Source: Altererythrobacter lutimaris (lineage in GTDB: Bacteria; Pseudomonadota; Alphaproteobacteria; Sphingomonadales; Sphingomonadaceae). From it: 64,000 nucleotides of DNA. The stretch lies in NCBI RefSeq assembly GCF_013371495.1, contig NZ_JABWTA010000001.1:868001-932000 (forward strand), read 5' to 3'. Under the pieces are notes generated by a model. It was given only the letters and a program-made list of their open reading frames with translations, was not told where the DNA came from and did no database searches. A program made the position numbers and the translations under genes. Within the stretch, counting starts at the first letter, position 1. Each line of letters opens with the position of its first letter. This document shows, piece after piece, positions 55,119-64,000 of the stretch.

Positions 55119-56483
55119 TTAGCGCTTGCGACCTTTGAGCTTTGCTTTCTTGATCAGGTCACCATATTGGTGCGCCAGCAAGTGTGACTGAATCTGGCTG
55201 ATCGTATCAACAGTAACGTTGACCACAATCAACAGACTCGTACCGCCCAGGAAGAGCGGAATGCCTGTTTGCGCGATCATGTATTCCGGCACAACACAGA
55301 CAAAAGTCAGATAGAGCGCGCCGACCACAGTGATGCGCGTTAGAACGTAATCGAGATACTCCTGCGTCCGCTTGCCTGGACGGATGCCCGGAATGAACCC
55401 CCCACCCTTTTTGAGCTCTTCCGCTTTCTCTTCCGGATTGAAGACAACCGCGGTGTAGAAGAAAGTGAAGAAGATAATGCCAAGGCCATAAAGCGCCATG
55501 TAAAGCGGCTGACCATGCTGCAGATACTGGTTCAGCACCTGCACGATTGAGCCAGACGTGCTGGTCGTATCGATGGAGTCGCCCGCGAACTGACTGATAG
55601 TTAGCGGCATCAGCAGCAGCGAGCTTGCGAAGATCGGCGGAATCACACCCGCTGTGTTCAGCTTTAGCGGCAAGTGGCTGCGATCAGCCTGCATCATCCC
55701 GCGCTGCGTTGCGCGTTTGGGATATTGCACCAGCAAACGGCGCTGCGCGCGCTCGAAGAACGAAATGAGGAAGACGAGGAAGATCACCATCACGACAAAG
55801 CCGATGATGATGCCCGGCGCGATCGAACCTGTGCGTCCACCTTCAAACAGGTTGGATACAAAGGTCGGGAACTGCGCTACGATGCCCGCCATAATGATGA
55901 GCGACACGCCATTACCGATACCGCGCGATGTGATCTGCTCGCCCAACCACAGCAGGAACATTGTCCCGCCTACGAGGCTGATGACCGCGCCAACGCGGAA
56001 CATATAGCCCGGGTCAACCACGGCCTGAATGCCCGTCGAGCTTGCAAAGCTCTCAAGCCCTGCAGCGAGGAACCAGCCCTGAATCGTGCACAGGAATACA
56101 GTCCCGTAACGCGTGTACTGGTTCAGCTTCTGACGACCGCTAGCGCCCTCTTTCTTGAGTGCAGAAAGCGTCGGATGCAGCGCTGCTGCCATCTGAACGA
56201 CGATCGATGCAGTAATGTACGGCATAACGCCGAGCGCAATCAGGCTCATCCGTTCCAGCGAACCGCCGGTGAACATGTTGAACATGTCAATCACGCCTCC
56301 CGAGGTCCGCTCAGCAAGCTCTTGCAGCGCCAGGGGGTTGATCCCGGGCAGCGGGACAAAGCTCAGGAAACGGAAAACGATCAGCGCACCGATCGTGAAC
56401 CAGATACGCTGGCGAAGCTCAGTCGCTTTCGAAAAATTTGCGAAGTTGAGATTGCTCGCAATGCTGTCGGCGCGTGATGCCAT
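55119..56483 (-). CDS. secY: Protein translocase subunit SecY
   Basis: SecY is the channel of the Sec translocon in the inner membrane. The 454-residue protein shows ten hydrophobic segments, ELRQRIWFTIGALIVFRFLS at the start, the plug-region PLPGINPLAL, GIGNGVSLIIMAGIVAQFP, AQRRLLVQYPKR and the cytoplasmic KKGGGFIPGIRPGKRTQEYL loop. All are SecY signatures. It follows rplO by 181 bases, a rather long gap for the spc operon, and precedes adk. Confidence 0.97.
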   Translation of the reverse strand: MASRADSIASNLNFANFSKATELRQRIWFTIGALIVFRFLSFVPLPGINPLALQELAERTSGGVIDMFNMFTGGSLERMSLIALGVMPYITASIVVQMAAALHPTLSALKKEGASGRQKLNQYTRYGTVFLCTIQGWFLAAGLESFASSTGIQAVVDPGYMFRVGAVISLVGGTMFLLWLGEQITSRGIGNGVSLIIMAGIVAQFPTFVSNLFEGGRTGSIAPGIIIGFVVMVIFLVFLISFFERAQRRLLVQYPKRATQRGMMQADRSHLPLKLNTAGVIPPIFASSLLLMPLTISQFAGDSIDTTSTSGSIVQVLNQYLQHGQPLYMALYGLGIIFFTFFYTAVVFNPEEKAEELKKGGGFIPGIRPGKRTQEYLDYVLTRITVVGALYLTFVCVVPEYMIAQTGIPLFLGGTSLLIVVNVTVDTISQIQSHLLAHQYGDLIKKAKLKGRKR

Positions 56484-56664
56484 GACGTCTTATCGATCCT
56501 GTTTTCGCCTCCCGGTCCAGCTACATTCAGCCTGAAATCGGGAGCGATACTCTAACCTGTTTGATCCCATTGTCAGACGGGAAACGCGCCCCGTCTTCAA
56601 TCCAAGACCAGTAGATAGGGAGCAGGAAGCTCTTTGTCGAACCCCTGCCCCCTACAAATTCAGA

Positions 56665-57159
56665 TTAGTCGGCCTTTTCAGCAGCTTTTTCGGCCTTTGC
56701 AGGCGCGGTTACTTCCACGCTGCCACCGGCTTTCTCAACCGCTTCGATAGCGCCCTTGGACGCGCCAGCTACGACGAACTTGACCTTGGCTTTGATCTCG
56801 CCCTTGCCGAGCAGACGAACGCCGTCCTTGCCGCCGCGAACGAGGCCCGCTGCGCGCAAGGCGTCTTCCGTCACGTCTTTCTTGCCGTCGAGCTTCTTCG
56901 CATCAATGAACTTCTGGACCATGCCGATGTTCACTTCTGCAAAATCCTTGCCGAACGGGTTGTTGAAGCCGCGCTTCGGCAGGCGCATGTGAAGCGGCAT
57001 CTGACCGCCTTCAAAGCCCTTGATCGCTACACCGGAACGGCTCTTCTGACCTTTTTGGCCGCGGCCGCCGGTCTTGCCCTTCCCTGAGCCAATACCGCGT
57101 CCGACGCGGATTCGGCCCTTACGGGCGCCTGGGTTATCGCGGATGTCGTTCAGTTTCAT
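56665..57159 (-). CDS. rplO: 50S ribosomal protein L15
   Basis: L15 binds 23S rRNA late in assembly. The ATG at 57159 opens [22 protein letters not shown], the family start, followed by [16 protein letters not shown] and PKRGFNNPF. The tail is Lys/Ala-rich. At 164 residues the length is normal. Upstream, where rpmD normally adjoins, there is instead a 357-base gap and a rightward glycosyltransferase gene, so rplO-secY-adk needs its own promoter. Confidence 0.96.
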   Translation of the reverse strand: MKLNDIRDNPGARKGRIRVGRGIGSGKGKTGGRGQKGQKSRSGVAIKGFEGGQMPLHMRLPKRGFNNPFGKDFAEVNIGMVQKFIDAKKLDGKKDVTEDALRAAGLVRGGKDGVRLLGKGEIKAKVKFVVAGASKGAIEAVEKAGGSVEVTAPAKAEKAAEKAD

Positions 57160-57165
57160 AATCTT

Positions 57166-57332
57166 GCACTCGCTTTCGCTTTTATTCGCACTCGTAATCA
57201 AAGAGGCTGATAGAGCCTCAGAACTCGTAATAGCCCCACAAACCGCAAACGCCATAAAACGCGAGCGATACGCACAGCAGATACATCAATAATGTCGAGG
57301 AAAGGCGTTTGAGAGCACTCGCTTTCGCTTTT
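57166..57332. repeat. Direct repeat of 18 bp in the rplO leader
   Basis: Bases 57166-57183 and 57315-57332 are identical over 18 bases, 149 bases apart. The first copy forms the ribosome-binding region of rplO. The second lies in the leader further upstream. Confidence 0.7.
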
Positions 57333-57409
57333 CGTCGCGCTGATGTGAGCGGCCCACTAGCCGACAGACAAGCCTCTGTCGACCCCCTACTTGCCTTCTT
57401 GGCGCGCAA
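57218..57409 (-). CDS. Possible small membrane protein in the rplO leader
   Basis: A 63-codon frame that begins with TTG, is basic in its first part ([16 protein letters not shown]) and ends in a single hydrophobic segment ([19 protein letters not shown]). No good ribosome-binding site precedes it, and a -10 element lies only a few bases upstream, so a normal leader is absent. It could be a real tail-anchored small protein or a chance frame. Confidence 0.22.
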   Translation of the reverse strand: MRAKKASRGSTEACLSASGPLTSARRKAKASALKRLSSTLLMYLLCVSLAFYGVCGLWGYYEF

Positions 57410-57421
57410 TCCGACCCGCTA

Positions 57422-57445
57422 ATTATACTTCACGGTAAATTTACC
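57422..57445 (-). promoter_or_regulatory. -10 element and palindrome upstream of rplO
   Basis: On the minus strand 57427-57422 reads TATAAT, a perfect -10 hexamer, with no clear -35. Just upstream of it (57434-57445) is a perfect 12-base palindrome, GGTAAATTTACC, which could be an operator between the divergent rplO and glycosyltransferase transcripts. Confidence 0.45.
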
Positions 57446-57516
57446 ACGCTCCCCTAAGGAAATCCCGGGTTCTGGCGTGTCTCCGGCGCGCCTTTTCGGA
57501 GGCACTATCGAGCGTA

Positions 57517-59013
57517 ATGGCAAGTCACGCCAAAGCAATTGCAGCGCAGCGCGCCTGGCAGCCTGAAGTTGCGGGCTGGAGCGCATCACTGGAGCGGCCA
57601 TTGACGCAGGCGCTGATCCTGCTTCTCGCGGCATGGTTGCTTCGCGCAGCAACCTTCGGGCACCCCAATTTCTTTCTCGACGAAGCCTTCTATTTCGCAG
57701 CGGGAATCGAGATGAGTCAGGGCGCAATTCCGTTCGTCGATATCTGGGATCGCAAGCCCTGGGGCCATTTCGCACTGTTTGCAGGGCTAGCCGCCATCTC
57801 GCATGATCCGATTGTCTATCAGATCGCGGCGACAGCCTTTGCCGCAGCTACCGCGTTCTTCATCGCCCGTCTTGCCGCACCAATCGCAGGTGGATGGGCG
57901 GCAATGGCAAGCGGTCTCGCCTACCTCTTCTACCTCCCGATATTCAGCGGTGCAGGCGGCCAGAGCCCCGTCTTCTACAACGCATTCATTGCCGCGAGCG
58001 CGTTGCTCGTCTGGAAAGGCCGCGAAGGCGGCGGTTGGCAGACACCCTTCGCGATGCTGTTTGCCGGTATTGCAATCACGATCAAGACCAGCGCTGTCTT
58101 TGACGGGATCGCCTTGGGTCTCGTCGCTCTCTGGTTTTGCTGGCAGCGCCATAGCTCCAAAACCCGGGTTCTAGAGCGCGCCATATTCTGGGCGATTATC
58201 GGTGCGGCGCCATCACTCATCATCGCCTCAGGCTATTGGATGAGCGGACACTGGACGGAGTTCTGGCAAGCCATGGCGCTTTCCAATCTCGACAAGAGCT
58301 ATGGCATGGCTTCGTCCTGGGAGCGTGCGCTGACCATGGCGACACGGATCGCTCCATTGGCGCTTCTCGCGGTGGCAAGCTGGCAAGTCTGGCGCGAGCG
58401 GCAGGAGACCGCGCTGCTTCTGGCATGGGTCGCTGCGGCGATTGTCGGTCTTATCGCCATTCCCAACTTCTACGCGCATTACGCTCTGCCGCTGCTGATG
58501 CCGCTCTGCGTGCTTGCCGCGCCGTTCTTTGCGCGCCTGCCTGTTGGACCAGTCGCAATCGGAACGCTTGGAGTGATGTCGCTGTGGATGGCACCAGCAA
58601 ACAGCTTCGAGCAAGCAAGAGCGGCCAAGAGCGCTTTGAGTGAGCTGGCCTATGCCGTTGATACGCATGGCGGTGAACATGGCGTTCTCAATTACGACGG
58701 CCCGATGATGCTACATGCAGCGACTGGCACGCGCCCGCTGACACCGCTGATGTTTGGGCCACATTTGAGCCATGAGCCCGAAGCCAATGTCAGCCATCTC
58801 GATACAAGTGCTGAAGTTGCGCGAGTTCTTGCCCTCAAGCCAGGTATTGTTGTGATGGCGCCGGAAGAGCGGCATTTGCCGTCGAACAAGGAAACCCGTT
58901 CCATGGTGCTCGACTATATCGCCGCAAACTGCCGTGAAGTCGCCCGCGTCAGCATGCCAATGCGTTATCGCGCCGACGACATTGCAGTCTATGGCGACTG
59001 CGCTAGACCATAA
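57517..59013 (+). CDS. Integral membrane glycosyltransferase (PMT/ArnT-like)
   Basis: A 498-residue membrane protein with about eleven hydrophobic segments. An early FFLDEAFYFAAGIEMSQGAIP lies in the first periplasmic loop, where GT39/GT-C enzymes hold their catalytic acidic pair, followed by DIWDRKPWGHFAL. The last 130 residues form a soluble periplasmic part. GT-C enzymes of this type move sugars from polyprenyl carriers to proteins or lipids; the acceptor is unknown. It is the only rightward gene within the ribosomal cluster, set between rpmD and rplO. An cggaggc box lies about 13 bases before the ATG. Confidence 0.8.
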   Translation: MASHAKAIAAQRAWQPEVAGWSASLERPLTQALILLLAAWLLRAATFGHPNFFLDEAFYFAAGIEMSQGAIPFVDIWDRKPWGHFALFAGLAAISHDPIVYQIAATAFAAATAFFIARLAAPIAGGWAAMASGLAYLFYLPIFSGAGGQSPVFYNAFIAASALLVWKGREGGGWQTPFAMLFAGIAITIKTSAVFDGIALGLVALWFCWQRHSSKTRVLERAIFWAIIGAAPSLIIASGYWMSGHWTEFWQAMALSNLDKSYGMASSWERALTMATRIAPLALLAVASWQVWRERQETALLLAWVAAAIVGLIAIPNFYAHYALPLLMPLCVLAAPFFARLPVGPVAIGTLGVMSLWMAPANSFEQARAAKSALSELAYAVDTHGGEHGVLNYDGPMMLHAATGTRPLTPLMFGPHLSHEPEANVSHLDTSAEVARVLALKPGIVVMAPEERHLPSNKETRSMVLDYIAANCREVARVSMPMRYRADDIAVYGDCARP

Positions 59014-59041
59014 AAAAAGCCCCGGCGTTTCCACCGGGGCT
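59012..59041 (-). terminator. Rho-independent terminator after rpmD
   Basis: On the minus strand a perfect 8-bp stem, AGCCCCGG with CCGGGGCU, has an eight-base loop and is followed by a run of U. It lies 49 bases after the rpmD stop. On the plus strand the same hairpin lacks a U-tract, but it could also serve the glycosyltransferase gene. Confidence 0.9.
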
Positions 59042-59089
59042 CTCAGCTTCCAGCAAGCCGTCGCTCGCAGAAATTTGTATGTGTCGAAC

Positions 59090-59275
59090 TTAGTCGACGA
59101 CCGTCACGAGATGCGGGATCTTTGCGATCGCGCCGCGAACTTCAGGAGTGTCCTGACGCTCGACAACCTTGTGCATCTTGTTGAGACCCAGACCGATAAG
59201 GATCTTGCGCTGGCTCTCAGGACGGCGGATCGGCGAACCGATCTGCTTGATCTTGATGGTGTTTGCTTTCGCCAT
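59090..59275 (-). CDS. rpmD: 50S ribosomal protein L30
   Basis: L30 is a small protein of the large subunit. The 61-residue protein reads [20 protein letters not shown], then [20 protein letters not shown], typical of L30. It follows rpsE by five bases. The usual next gene, rplO, is displaced; a terminator follows instead. Confidence 0.95.
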   Translation of the reverse strand: MAKANTIKIKQIGSPIRRPESQRKILIGLGLNKMHKVVERQDTPEVRGAIAKIPHLVTVVD

Positions 59276-59280
59276 CTAAC

Positions 59281-60138
59281 TTACTCCACCACAGCTGCAG
59301 CGTCGGCTTCCGCCTCGACTGCGCTTGCGCCGCCGCGACCCAGAAGGTCAGCGATCTTCTTGCCGCGACGCTGAGCAACTGACTTCGGCGAAGTCTGGTT
59401 AGCGAGCGCGTCAAAAGTAGCGCGGATCATGTTGTACGGGTTGGACGTGCCGACCGATTTGGTCACAACGTCTGCAACGCCGAGGCTTTCGAAGACAGCA
59501 CGCATCGGACCACCAGCAATAATACCAGTACCCGGAGGCGCTGTACGGACAGTCACCTTGCCTGCACCGAAACGGCCTTTGCCGTCATGGTGAAGCGTGC
59601 GGCCTTCCTTCAAAGGCACACGGATCATCTTTTTGCGAGCAGCAGCTGTTGCCTTGGAAATCGCTTCAGGCACTTCGCGTGCCTTGCCGTGACCAAAGCC
59701 AACGCGGCCCGAGCCGTCACCGACCACAACCAGAGCTGCAAAACCGAAGCGCTTACCGCCCTTCACTGTCTTGCTGACGCGGTTGATGTGGACGAGCTTC
59801 TCAATGATGCCGTCATCTTCTTCTTCGCGGCGGTTGTCACGGCCACGACCGCGACCACGACCACGGCCACCGTCACGGTTGCCACCACGACCACGTCCAC
59901 GACCCTTCTGCTCTTCAGCAGCAGGCGCTTCTGTTGTCGGAGTTTCAGTCGGCTGAGCGGTAGGTTCTGCCGAAGAGTTCTGGTTGTCGGCAGCTTCCGA
60001 AGGCGTTTCTGCAACTGCTGGCGTTTCCGCTTCAGCAGCAGCTTCTTTCGCTTCGGGCGTTTCCGTTACTTCCGGAGTTGCGGCTTCAGTTTCCGCTGCG
60101 TTTTCCGCTTCTGGGGTTTTCTTGTCGTCAGCCATCAT
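59281..60138 (-). CDS. rpsE: 30S ribosomal protein S5 with long N-terminal extension
   Basis: S5 sits at the mRNA entrance and affects decoding accuracy. The conserved S5 part starts near residue 110 with [21 protein letters not shown] and includes [41 protein letters not shown] and [13 protein letters not shown]. In front of it is an unusual extension: about 75 residues rich in Glu, Ala, Pro and Thr, then about 30 residues of RG repeats ([20 protein letters not shown]). The usual S5 is near 167 residues, this one 285. The start (60138, or 60135) overlaps the rplR stop. Confidence 0.95.
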   Translation of the reverse strand: MMADDKKTPEAENAAETEAATPEVTETPEAKEAAAEAETPAVAETPSEAADNQNSSAEPTAQPTETPTTEAPAAEEQKGRGRGRGGNRDGGRGRGRGRGRDNRREEEDDGIIEKLVHINRVSKTVKGGKRFGFAALVVVGDGSGRVGFGHGKAREVPEAISKATAAARKKMIRVPLKEGRTLHHDGKGRFGAGKVTVRTAPPGTGIIAGGPMRAVFESLGVADVVTKSVGTSNPYNMIRATFDALANQTSPKSVAQRRGKKIADLLGRGGASAVEAEADAAAVVE

Positions 60139-60482
60139 CAGAACTCCAGCCCGCCTTCGCGAGCGGCATCGGCCAGCGCCTTGACGCGGCCATGGAACAG
60201 GAACCCGCCGCGATCGAACACGACAGTGGTTACGCCAGCCTTCTTGGCAGCAGCAGCGATGTCCTTGCCAACCTTGGCAGCGGCATCAACGTTTGCGCCG
60301 GAAGCCTTCGCGCCTAATGTCGATGCAGCGGCAACAGTCTTGCCTTGCACATCGTCAATGATCTGCGCGTAGATGTGACGGCCTGTGCGGTGCACAGACA
60401 AACGCGGTTTGTCACCAGCACGGCTGCGTAGCGCAGTGCGCACGCGGCGGCGGCGGCGTTCGAAGAGGGAAAGTTTCGCCAT
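60138..60482 (-). CDS. rplR: 50S ribosomal protein L18
   Basis: L18 binds 5S rRNA. The 114-residue protein has [49 protein letters not shown] and the end [28 protein letters not shown], all L18 signatures. It starts at the ATG at 60482, one base after the rplF stop region. Longer frames upstream lie in rplF and are not real. Confidence 0.97.
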   Translation of the reverse strand: MAKLSLFERRRRRVRTALRSRAGDKPRLSVHRTGRHIYAQIIDDVQGKTVAAASTLGAKASGANVDAAAKVGKDIAAAAKKAGVTTVVFDRGGFLFHGRVKALADAAREGGLEF

Positions 60483-60483
60483 C

Positions 60484-61017
60484 TTACTTCTTCTTCCCTT
60501 CCTTGCGGAAGACATATTCGCCCTGATACTTGATGCCCTTGCCCTTATACGGCTCAGGCTTGCGCCAGCGGCGGATCTCAGCAGCGAGCTGGCCAACGGC
60601 CTGCTTGTCGATACCGGAAACAACCACAGTCGTCGCATCAGGAGTCGCAACGTCGATGCCTTCAGGCACAGCGATGTTCACATCGTGGCTGAAGCCGAGC
60701 TGCAGGTTCAATGTACGGCCCTGAGCTTTCGCACGATAACCAACGCCAGAGATTTCCAGCGTCTTGGAAAAGCCTTCGGTTACGCCTTCAACCAAGTTTG
60801 AAACGAGCGTGCGCTGCATGCCCCAGTAAGAGCGCGCCTGCTTCGTGTCGTTAGCCGGGTTGACCTGGATCTCTTCACCTTCGACCTTGTAGTCGATAAG
60901 GTCGCTGAGACCCATGGAGAGCGTGCCTTTCGGGCCCTTCACGGTCAGCGTGCCATTGTCGATCGTCGCGGTAACACCGCTCGGGATCGCAACAGCCTTC
61001 TTACCAATACGGCTCAT
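60484..61017 (-). CDS. rplF: 50S ribosomal protein L6
   Basis: L6 lies near the factor-binding centre of the large subunit. The 177-residue protein starts [19 protein letters not shown] and has [35 protein letters not shown] in parts, and the C-terminal [16 protein letters not shown]. Length and motifs are standard. It overlaps the rpsH stop by one base. Confidence 0.97.
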   Translation of the reverse strand: MSRIGKKAVAIPSGVTATIDNGTLTVKGPKGTLSMGLSDLIDYKVEGEEIQVNPANDTKQARSYWGMQRTLVSNLVEGVTEGFSKTLEISGVGYRAKAQGRTLNLQLGFSHDVNIAVPEGIDVATPDATTVVVSGIDKQAVGQLAAEIRRWRKPEPYKGKGIKYQGEYVFRKEGKKK

Positions 61018-61412
61018 CAGAACACCTCCGCCAGCACTTCGCCGCCGACGTTTTCTGTGCGTGCCTCATTGTCTGAAAGCACACCCTTCGGCGTCGAGAC
61101 GATGGTGATGCCAAGACCATTGCGCACAGTCGGCAGTTCCTTCGAACCCGAATAGACGCGGCGGCCAGGCTTGGAGACGCGAGCGACATATTTGATCGCT
61201 GGTTCGCCTTCGAAATACTTCAGTTCAATCCGCAGCTGCGGGTGCTTGCCTGAAGCGTCGTCAGAATAGCCACGGATGTAGCCTTCACGCTGAAGCACTT
61301 CGAGTACGTTCGCACGCAGCTTGGAAGCTGGCGAAAGAACAGAGTCCTTCTTCGCCTGCTGGCCGTTGCGGATGCGGGTGAGCATATCACCCAATGGATC
61401 GGTCATAGCCAT
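61017..61412 (-). CDS. rpsH: 30S ribosomal protein S8
   Basis: S8 binds helix 21 of 16S rRNA and represses its own operon. The 131-residue protein has [49 protein letters not shown] and the tail [20 protein letters not shown]. All are S8 signatures. It follows rpsN by eleven bases. Confidence 0.97.
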   Translation of the reverse strand: MAMTDPLGDMLTRIRNGQQAKKDSVLSPASKLRANVLEVLQREGYIRGYSDDASGKHPQLRIELKYFEGEPAIKYVARVSKPGRRVYSGSKELPTVRNGLGITIVSTPKGVLSDNEARTENVGGEVLAEVF

Positions 61413-61423
61413 AATTCAGATCC

Positions 61424-61729
61424 TCACCAGCTCGACTTCGTCAGACCAGGGATCATCCCCCGGTTGCCGAGTTGACGCAGTTCGATACGGTTGATGCCGA
61501 ACTTGCGGTAGTAGCCGCGTGGGCGGCCGGTGGTGGCGCAACGGTTGCGGACCCGGGTCGGGTTCGCATTGCGCGGGAGTTCAGCCATCTTGAGGCGAGC
61601 CATAAGGCGCTCGGTCTCGTCGAGTGACTTGTCATTCGCGATCGCCTTCAGCTTCTCGTACTTAGCAGCGTACTGCTTTACGAGCTTCTTGCGACGCTCA
61701 TTCTTATTGATGGAACTCAGTTTCGCCAT
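61424..61729 (-). CDS. rpsN: 30S ribosomal protein S14
   Basis: S14 lies in the head of the small subunit. The 101-residue protein is the long type without the zinc CxxC motifs: [57 protein letters not shown] and the end [11 protein letters not shown]. It follows rplE by 41 bases. The zinc-free form is usual in proteobacteria. Confidence 0.97.
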   Translation of the reverse strand: MAKLSSINKNERRKKLVKQYAAKYEKLKAIANDKSLDETERLMARLKMAELPRNANPTRVRNRCATTGRPRGYYRKFGINRIELRQLGNRGMIPGLTKSSW

Positions 61730-61770
61730 GGACTTAAGCTCTCTTCCTTACCTGTTCATTCCGAAACGGC

Positions 61771-62352
61771 TTACGCCGCTTCCTTTTCTTCAGCTGATGC
61801 TTCAGCCGGGAACGGGAAGCCGAACAGCTTGAGCAGTTCGCGCGCTTCCTCGTCGGTTTTCGCAGTGGTGGTCACGATGATGTCCATCCCGCGCACCTTC
61901 TCGATCTTGTCGTAGCTGATCTCCGGGAACACGATCTGTTCCTTGAGACCCATCGCGTAGTTGCCACGGCCGTCGAATGACTTCGGGTTCAGACCACGGA
62001 AGTCACGAATGCGAGGCATAGCGATAGTCACCAGACGATCCATGAATTCGAACATGCGATCACGGCGCAGGGTTACCTTGCAACCGATTGGCATGCCTTC
62101 GCGCAGCTTGAACTGTGCGATCGACTTCTTCGCCTTAGTGATGACAGGCTTCTGACCAGCGATCAGTGCCATTTCTTCAGCAGCGGTCGTGACCTTCTTC
62201 TTGTCCTGGCTCGCTTCGCCCACGCCCATGTTGAGCGTGATCTTTTCAAGCTTAGGCACTTCAAGACGGTTCTTGTAACCGAACTTCTCGGTCATCGCCT
62301 TGACGATCTGGTCTTCGTAGCGCTGCTTCAAACGAGGAGTGTAATCAGCCAT
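61771..62352 (-). CDS. rplE: 50S ribosomal protein L5
   Basis: L5 binds 5S rRNA and contacts the P-site tRNA. The protein starts [20 protein letters not shown] at 62352 and has [37 protein letters not shown] in parts and [18 protein letters not shown]. The start overlaps the end of rplX by eight bases, which indicates coupling; a start at 62367 would add five residues. The C-terminus has a short Glu/Ala-rich tail. Confidence 0.97.
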   Translation of the reverse strand: MADYTPRLKQRYEDQIVKAMTEKFGYKNRLEVPKLEKITLNMGVGEASQDKKKVTTAAEEMALIAGQKPVITKAKKSIAQFKLREGMPIGCKVTLRRDRMFEFMDRLVTIAMPRIRDFRGLNPKSFDGRGNYAMGLKEQIVFPEISYDKIEKVRGMDIIVTTTAKTDEEARELLKLFGFPFPAEASAEEKEAA

Positions 62353-62665
62353 CGATGGTCTCCCCACTCTTTACGGCAACACGAACCTTCTTGCCGTCAC
62401 GCTCTTCAAAGCGGACGCGGGTCGGCTTGCCATCTTTAGGATCAGCAACGGCAACCTTGGAGATGTTCATCGGCGCCTCGATGCGGTCGATGCCACCTTG
62501 CGGGTTCTGCTGGCTCGGCTTGCGGTGACGAACAGAGACGTTCACGCCTTCGACAATGATCTTGCCTTCTTTAGGCAGGACCTGACGGACAGTGCCGGTC
62601 TGGCCCTTGTCCTTGCCGGACAGCACGACGACGCTGTCACCTTTCTTGATCTTAGCAGATGCCAT
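62345..62665 (-). CDS. rplX: 50S ribosomal protein L24
   Basis: L24 starts assembly of the large subunit and lines the exit tunnel. The 106-residue protein has the KOW motif [19 protein letters not shown], then [20 protein letters not shown] and [15 protein letters not shown]. It follows rplN with one base between them. Confidence 0.97.
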   Translation of the reverse strand: MASAKIKKGDSVVVLSGKDKGQTGTVRQVLPKEGKIIVEGVNVSVRHRKPSQQNPQGGIDRIEAPMNISKVAVADPKDGKPTRVRFEERDGKKVRVAVKSGETIDG

Positions 62666-62666
62666 C

Positions 62667-63035
62667 TTAGAGCACCTCCGGAGCGAGCGAGATGATCTTC
62701 ATAAAGCCGCGGCCGCGCAGTTCGCGCACAACCGGGCCAAAGATACGAGTGCCGATCGGCTCTTCGCTCTTATTCACGAGGACCGCTGCGTTGCTGTCAA
62801 AACGGATTACGCTGCCATCAGGACGACGAACGTCCTTCTTGGTGCGCACGATCACCGCACGGTGAACGTCACCCTTCTTCACTTTTGCACGCGGTTGGGC
62901 TTCCTTAACGGAAACCACGATCACGTCCCCGACACTCGCGAAACGACGCTTGGAGCCACCCAGTACCTTAATGCACTGGACGCGCTTAGCGCCGCTATTG
63001 TCCGCGACGTCGAGATTGGATTGCATCTGGATCAT
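62667..63035 (-). CDS. rplN: 50S ribosomal protein L14
   Basis: L14 forms bridges to the small subunit and binds the silencing factor RsfS. The 122-residue protein starts [20 protein letters not shown] and has [40 protein letters not shown] and the end [12 protein letters not shown]. All are standard. It follows rpsQ by 72 bases. Confidence 0.97.
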   Translation of the reverse strand: MIQMQSNLDVADNSGAKRVQCIKVLGGSKRRFASVGDVIVVSVKEAQPRAKVKKGDVHRAVIVRTKKDVRRPDGSVIRFDSNAAVLVNKSEEPIGTRIFGPVVRELRGRGFMKIISLAPEVL

Positions 63036-63107
63036 TGATCCGGTTCCTTCTCTTGGCTTGCTGGGACACCCGATACCAACCGGGGCTCAGCAGTTCCTTC
63101 GTCTAAA

Positions 63108-63398
63108 TCAGTTGCCTGCGGCTTCGACGTCCAGGTCAGCTTCCACTGCCTGTGTGCCGCCCGCAACGACCCGGTCTTTCACAGCCCAGGTCTTGGTCTT
63201 CGAAATCGGCTTTGTTTCCTCGATGCGGACAACATCGCCAATTGTGTATTCATTCGCTTCATCGTGAGCGTGATACTTCTTCGAACGACGGATGATCTTC
63301 CCGTAGAGCGGGTGCTTCACCTTGCGTTCGACCAGCACAGTCACGGTCTTGTCGGTCTTGTCGGAGGTGACAGTTCCGGTCAGGATACGTTTCGGCAT
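63108..63398 (-). CDS. rpsQ: 30S ribosomal protein S17
   Basis: S17 binds 16S rRNA early in assembly. The 96-residue protein has [69 protein letters not shown] read in pieces. A short extra C-terminal tail rich in Ala, Glu and Val makes it about ten residues longer than usual. It follows rpmC by eleven bases. Confidence 0.97.
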   Translation of the reverse strand: MPKRILTGTVTSDKTDKTVTVLVERKVKHPLYGKIIRRSKKYHAHDEANEYTIGDVVRIEETKPISKTKTWAVKDRVVAGGTQAVEADLDVEAAGN

Positions 63399-63409
63399 TG
63401 TCTAGCTCC

Positions 63410-63625
63410 TCAAGCTTTCGCGGCGCTTGCAGCGCGCTCGGTCTGAAGCGTCTTGATCTTAGCGATCGTGCGACGCACTTCCTTGACGCGCGCAGGTGCT
63501 TCCAACTGGTTGGTTGCAGCCTGGAAACGCAGGTTGAACGCTTCACGCTTCAGTTCAACGAGCTCAGCAGCAAGCTGATCGTCAGACTTGGCGCGCAGGT
63601 CTTCGATGACAGATTTGCCAGCCAT
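63410..63625 (-). CDS. rpmC: 50S ribosomal protein L29
   Basis: L29 sits at the exit tunnel and helps bind SRP and trigger factor. The 71-residue protein has [39 protein letters not shown] and [15 protein letters not shown], the L29 signatures. Its start overlaps the rplP stop by one base. Confidence 0.97.
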   Translation of the reverse strand: MAGKSVIEDLRAKSDDQLAAELVELKREAFNLRFQAATNQLEAPARVKEVRRTIAKIKTLQTERAASAAKA

Positions 63626-64000
63626 TACTTGCCTCCCAAGTGCGAGGTGTCACCCAGACGGGCAACAACCTTGGTTTTGATCGGCAGCTTCATCGCAGCA
63701 CGCTCAAACGCAGATGCAGCGAGCGGGCCCGGTACACCGTCGAGTTCGAACAGTATGCGGCCTGGCTTCACACGAGCAGCCCAGTACTCGACAGAACCCT
63801 TGCCTTTACCCTGACGGACTTCAGCAGGCTTCTTCGATACCGGAACATCGGGGAATACGCGGATCCACAAACGTCCCTGACGCTTGATGTGACGCGTAAT
63901 CGCACGACGAGCCGCTTCGATCTGACGCGCAGTGATACGCTCAGGCTCAAGCGCCTTCAGACCATAAGAGCCGAAGTTCAATGACGTGCCGCCCTTGGCG
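63625..64000 (-). CDS. rplP: 50S ribosomal protein L16 (5' end cut by window)
   Basis: L16 organises the peptidyl-transferase centre and A-site. The visible part starts [20 protein letters not shown], which is internal to L16, and continues [46 protein letters not shown] in parts and [16 protein letters not shown]. About 20 N-terminal residues lie beyond the right edge. It is part of the S10 operon in the usual order before rpmC. Confidence 0.96.
   Translation of the reverse strand, partial: AKGGTSLNFGSYGLKALEPERITARQIEAARRAITRHIKRQGRLWIRVFPDVPVSKKPAEVRQGKGKGSVEYWAARVKPGRILFELDGVPGPLAASAFERAAMKLPIKTKVVARLGDTSHLGGK

Overview
The window reads as one chromosomal segment of an alphaproteobacterium of the Sphingomonadales, most likely Erythrobacteraceae. 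The reasons are a CckA-type hybrid kinase, a GTTC-N7-GTTC LexA box in front of uvrA, an LDH-type malate dehydrogenase beside sucD-sucA-sucB-lpdA, alphaproteobacterial ribosomal proteins, and extragenic repeats of a kind common in that family. This placement is inferred from gene content and protein style, not from a search. No tRNA, rRNA, CRISPR array or transposase was seen.

Left part (1-19 kb): a leftward group dapA-smpB-DUF2062-cckA (cckA runs off the left end), then rightward genes for a Slt-type lytic transglycosylase, GreB, a small secreted protein, RlmN and a MOSC protein. After these come a glycine-zipper protein with a clear terminator, a pteridine-reductase-like SDR, a cytochrome b/molybdopterin oxidoreductase pair, two tandem cyclopropane-fatty-acid-synthase-like genes facing an acyltransferase, and argG. 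Downstream of argG lies about 400 bp with many small hairpins ending in a good terminator; I read it as a candidate structured RNA. rlpA follows.

Accessory part (19-24.4 kb): an orphan secreted protein with an Hcp-like N-terminus, a perfect 31-bp inverted repeat, a terminase-small-subunit-like protein, and a clearly AT-richer gene for a 610-residue NACHT NTPase. The NACHT gene lies between inverted copies of a 36-bp extragenic repeat. It resembles the bacterial NACHT proteins known from phage defence and is the best candidate for a defence locus here. To its right are two small membrane-protein genes, a detached copy of the uvrA 3' end, and uvrA with its SOS box.

Central part (27-49 kb): an M3 metallopeptidase lipoprotein, a membrane protein, and a complete three-gene ABC importer of the iron-siderophore/cobalamin class. 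Next is the TCA operon mdh-sucD-sucA-sucB-lpdA (sucC absent), followed by an amidase, a UPF0126/TRIC channel, two related Arg/Asp/Tyr-rich secreted proteins, a prolyl oligopeptidase and a serine beta-lactamase-fold protein.

Right part (49-64 kb): the leftward S10/spc/alpha ribosomal cluster, from rplP (cut by the window end) to rplQ. It is split twice. A rightward membrane glycosyltransferase gene lies between rpmD and rplO, and an SRPBCC-protein gene plus gdhA lie between adk and rpsM. Terminators and a -10 element mark the resulting separate transcription units. Ribosomal protein S5 carries a long acidic plus RG-rich N-terminal extension.
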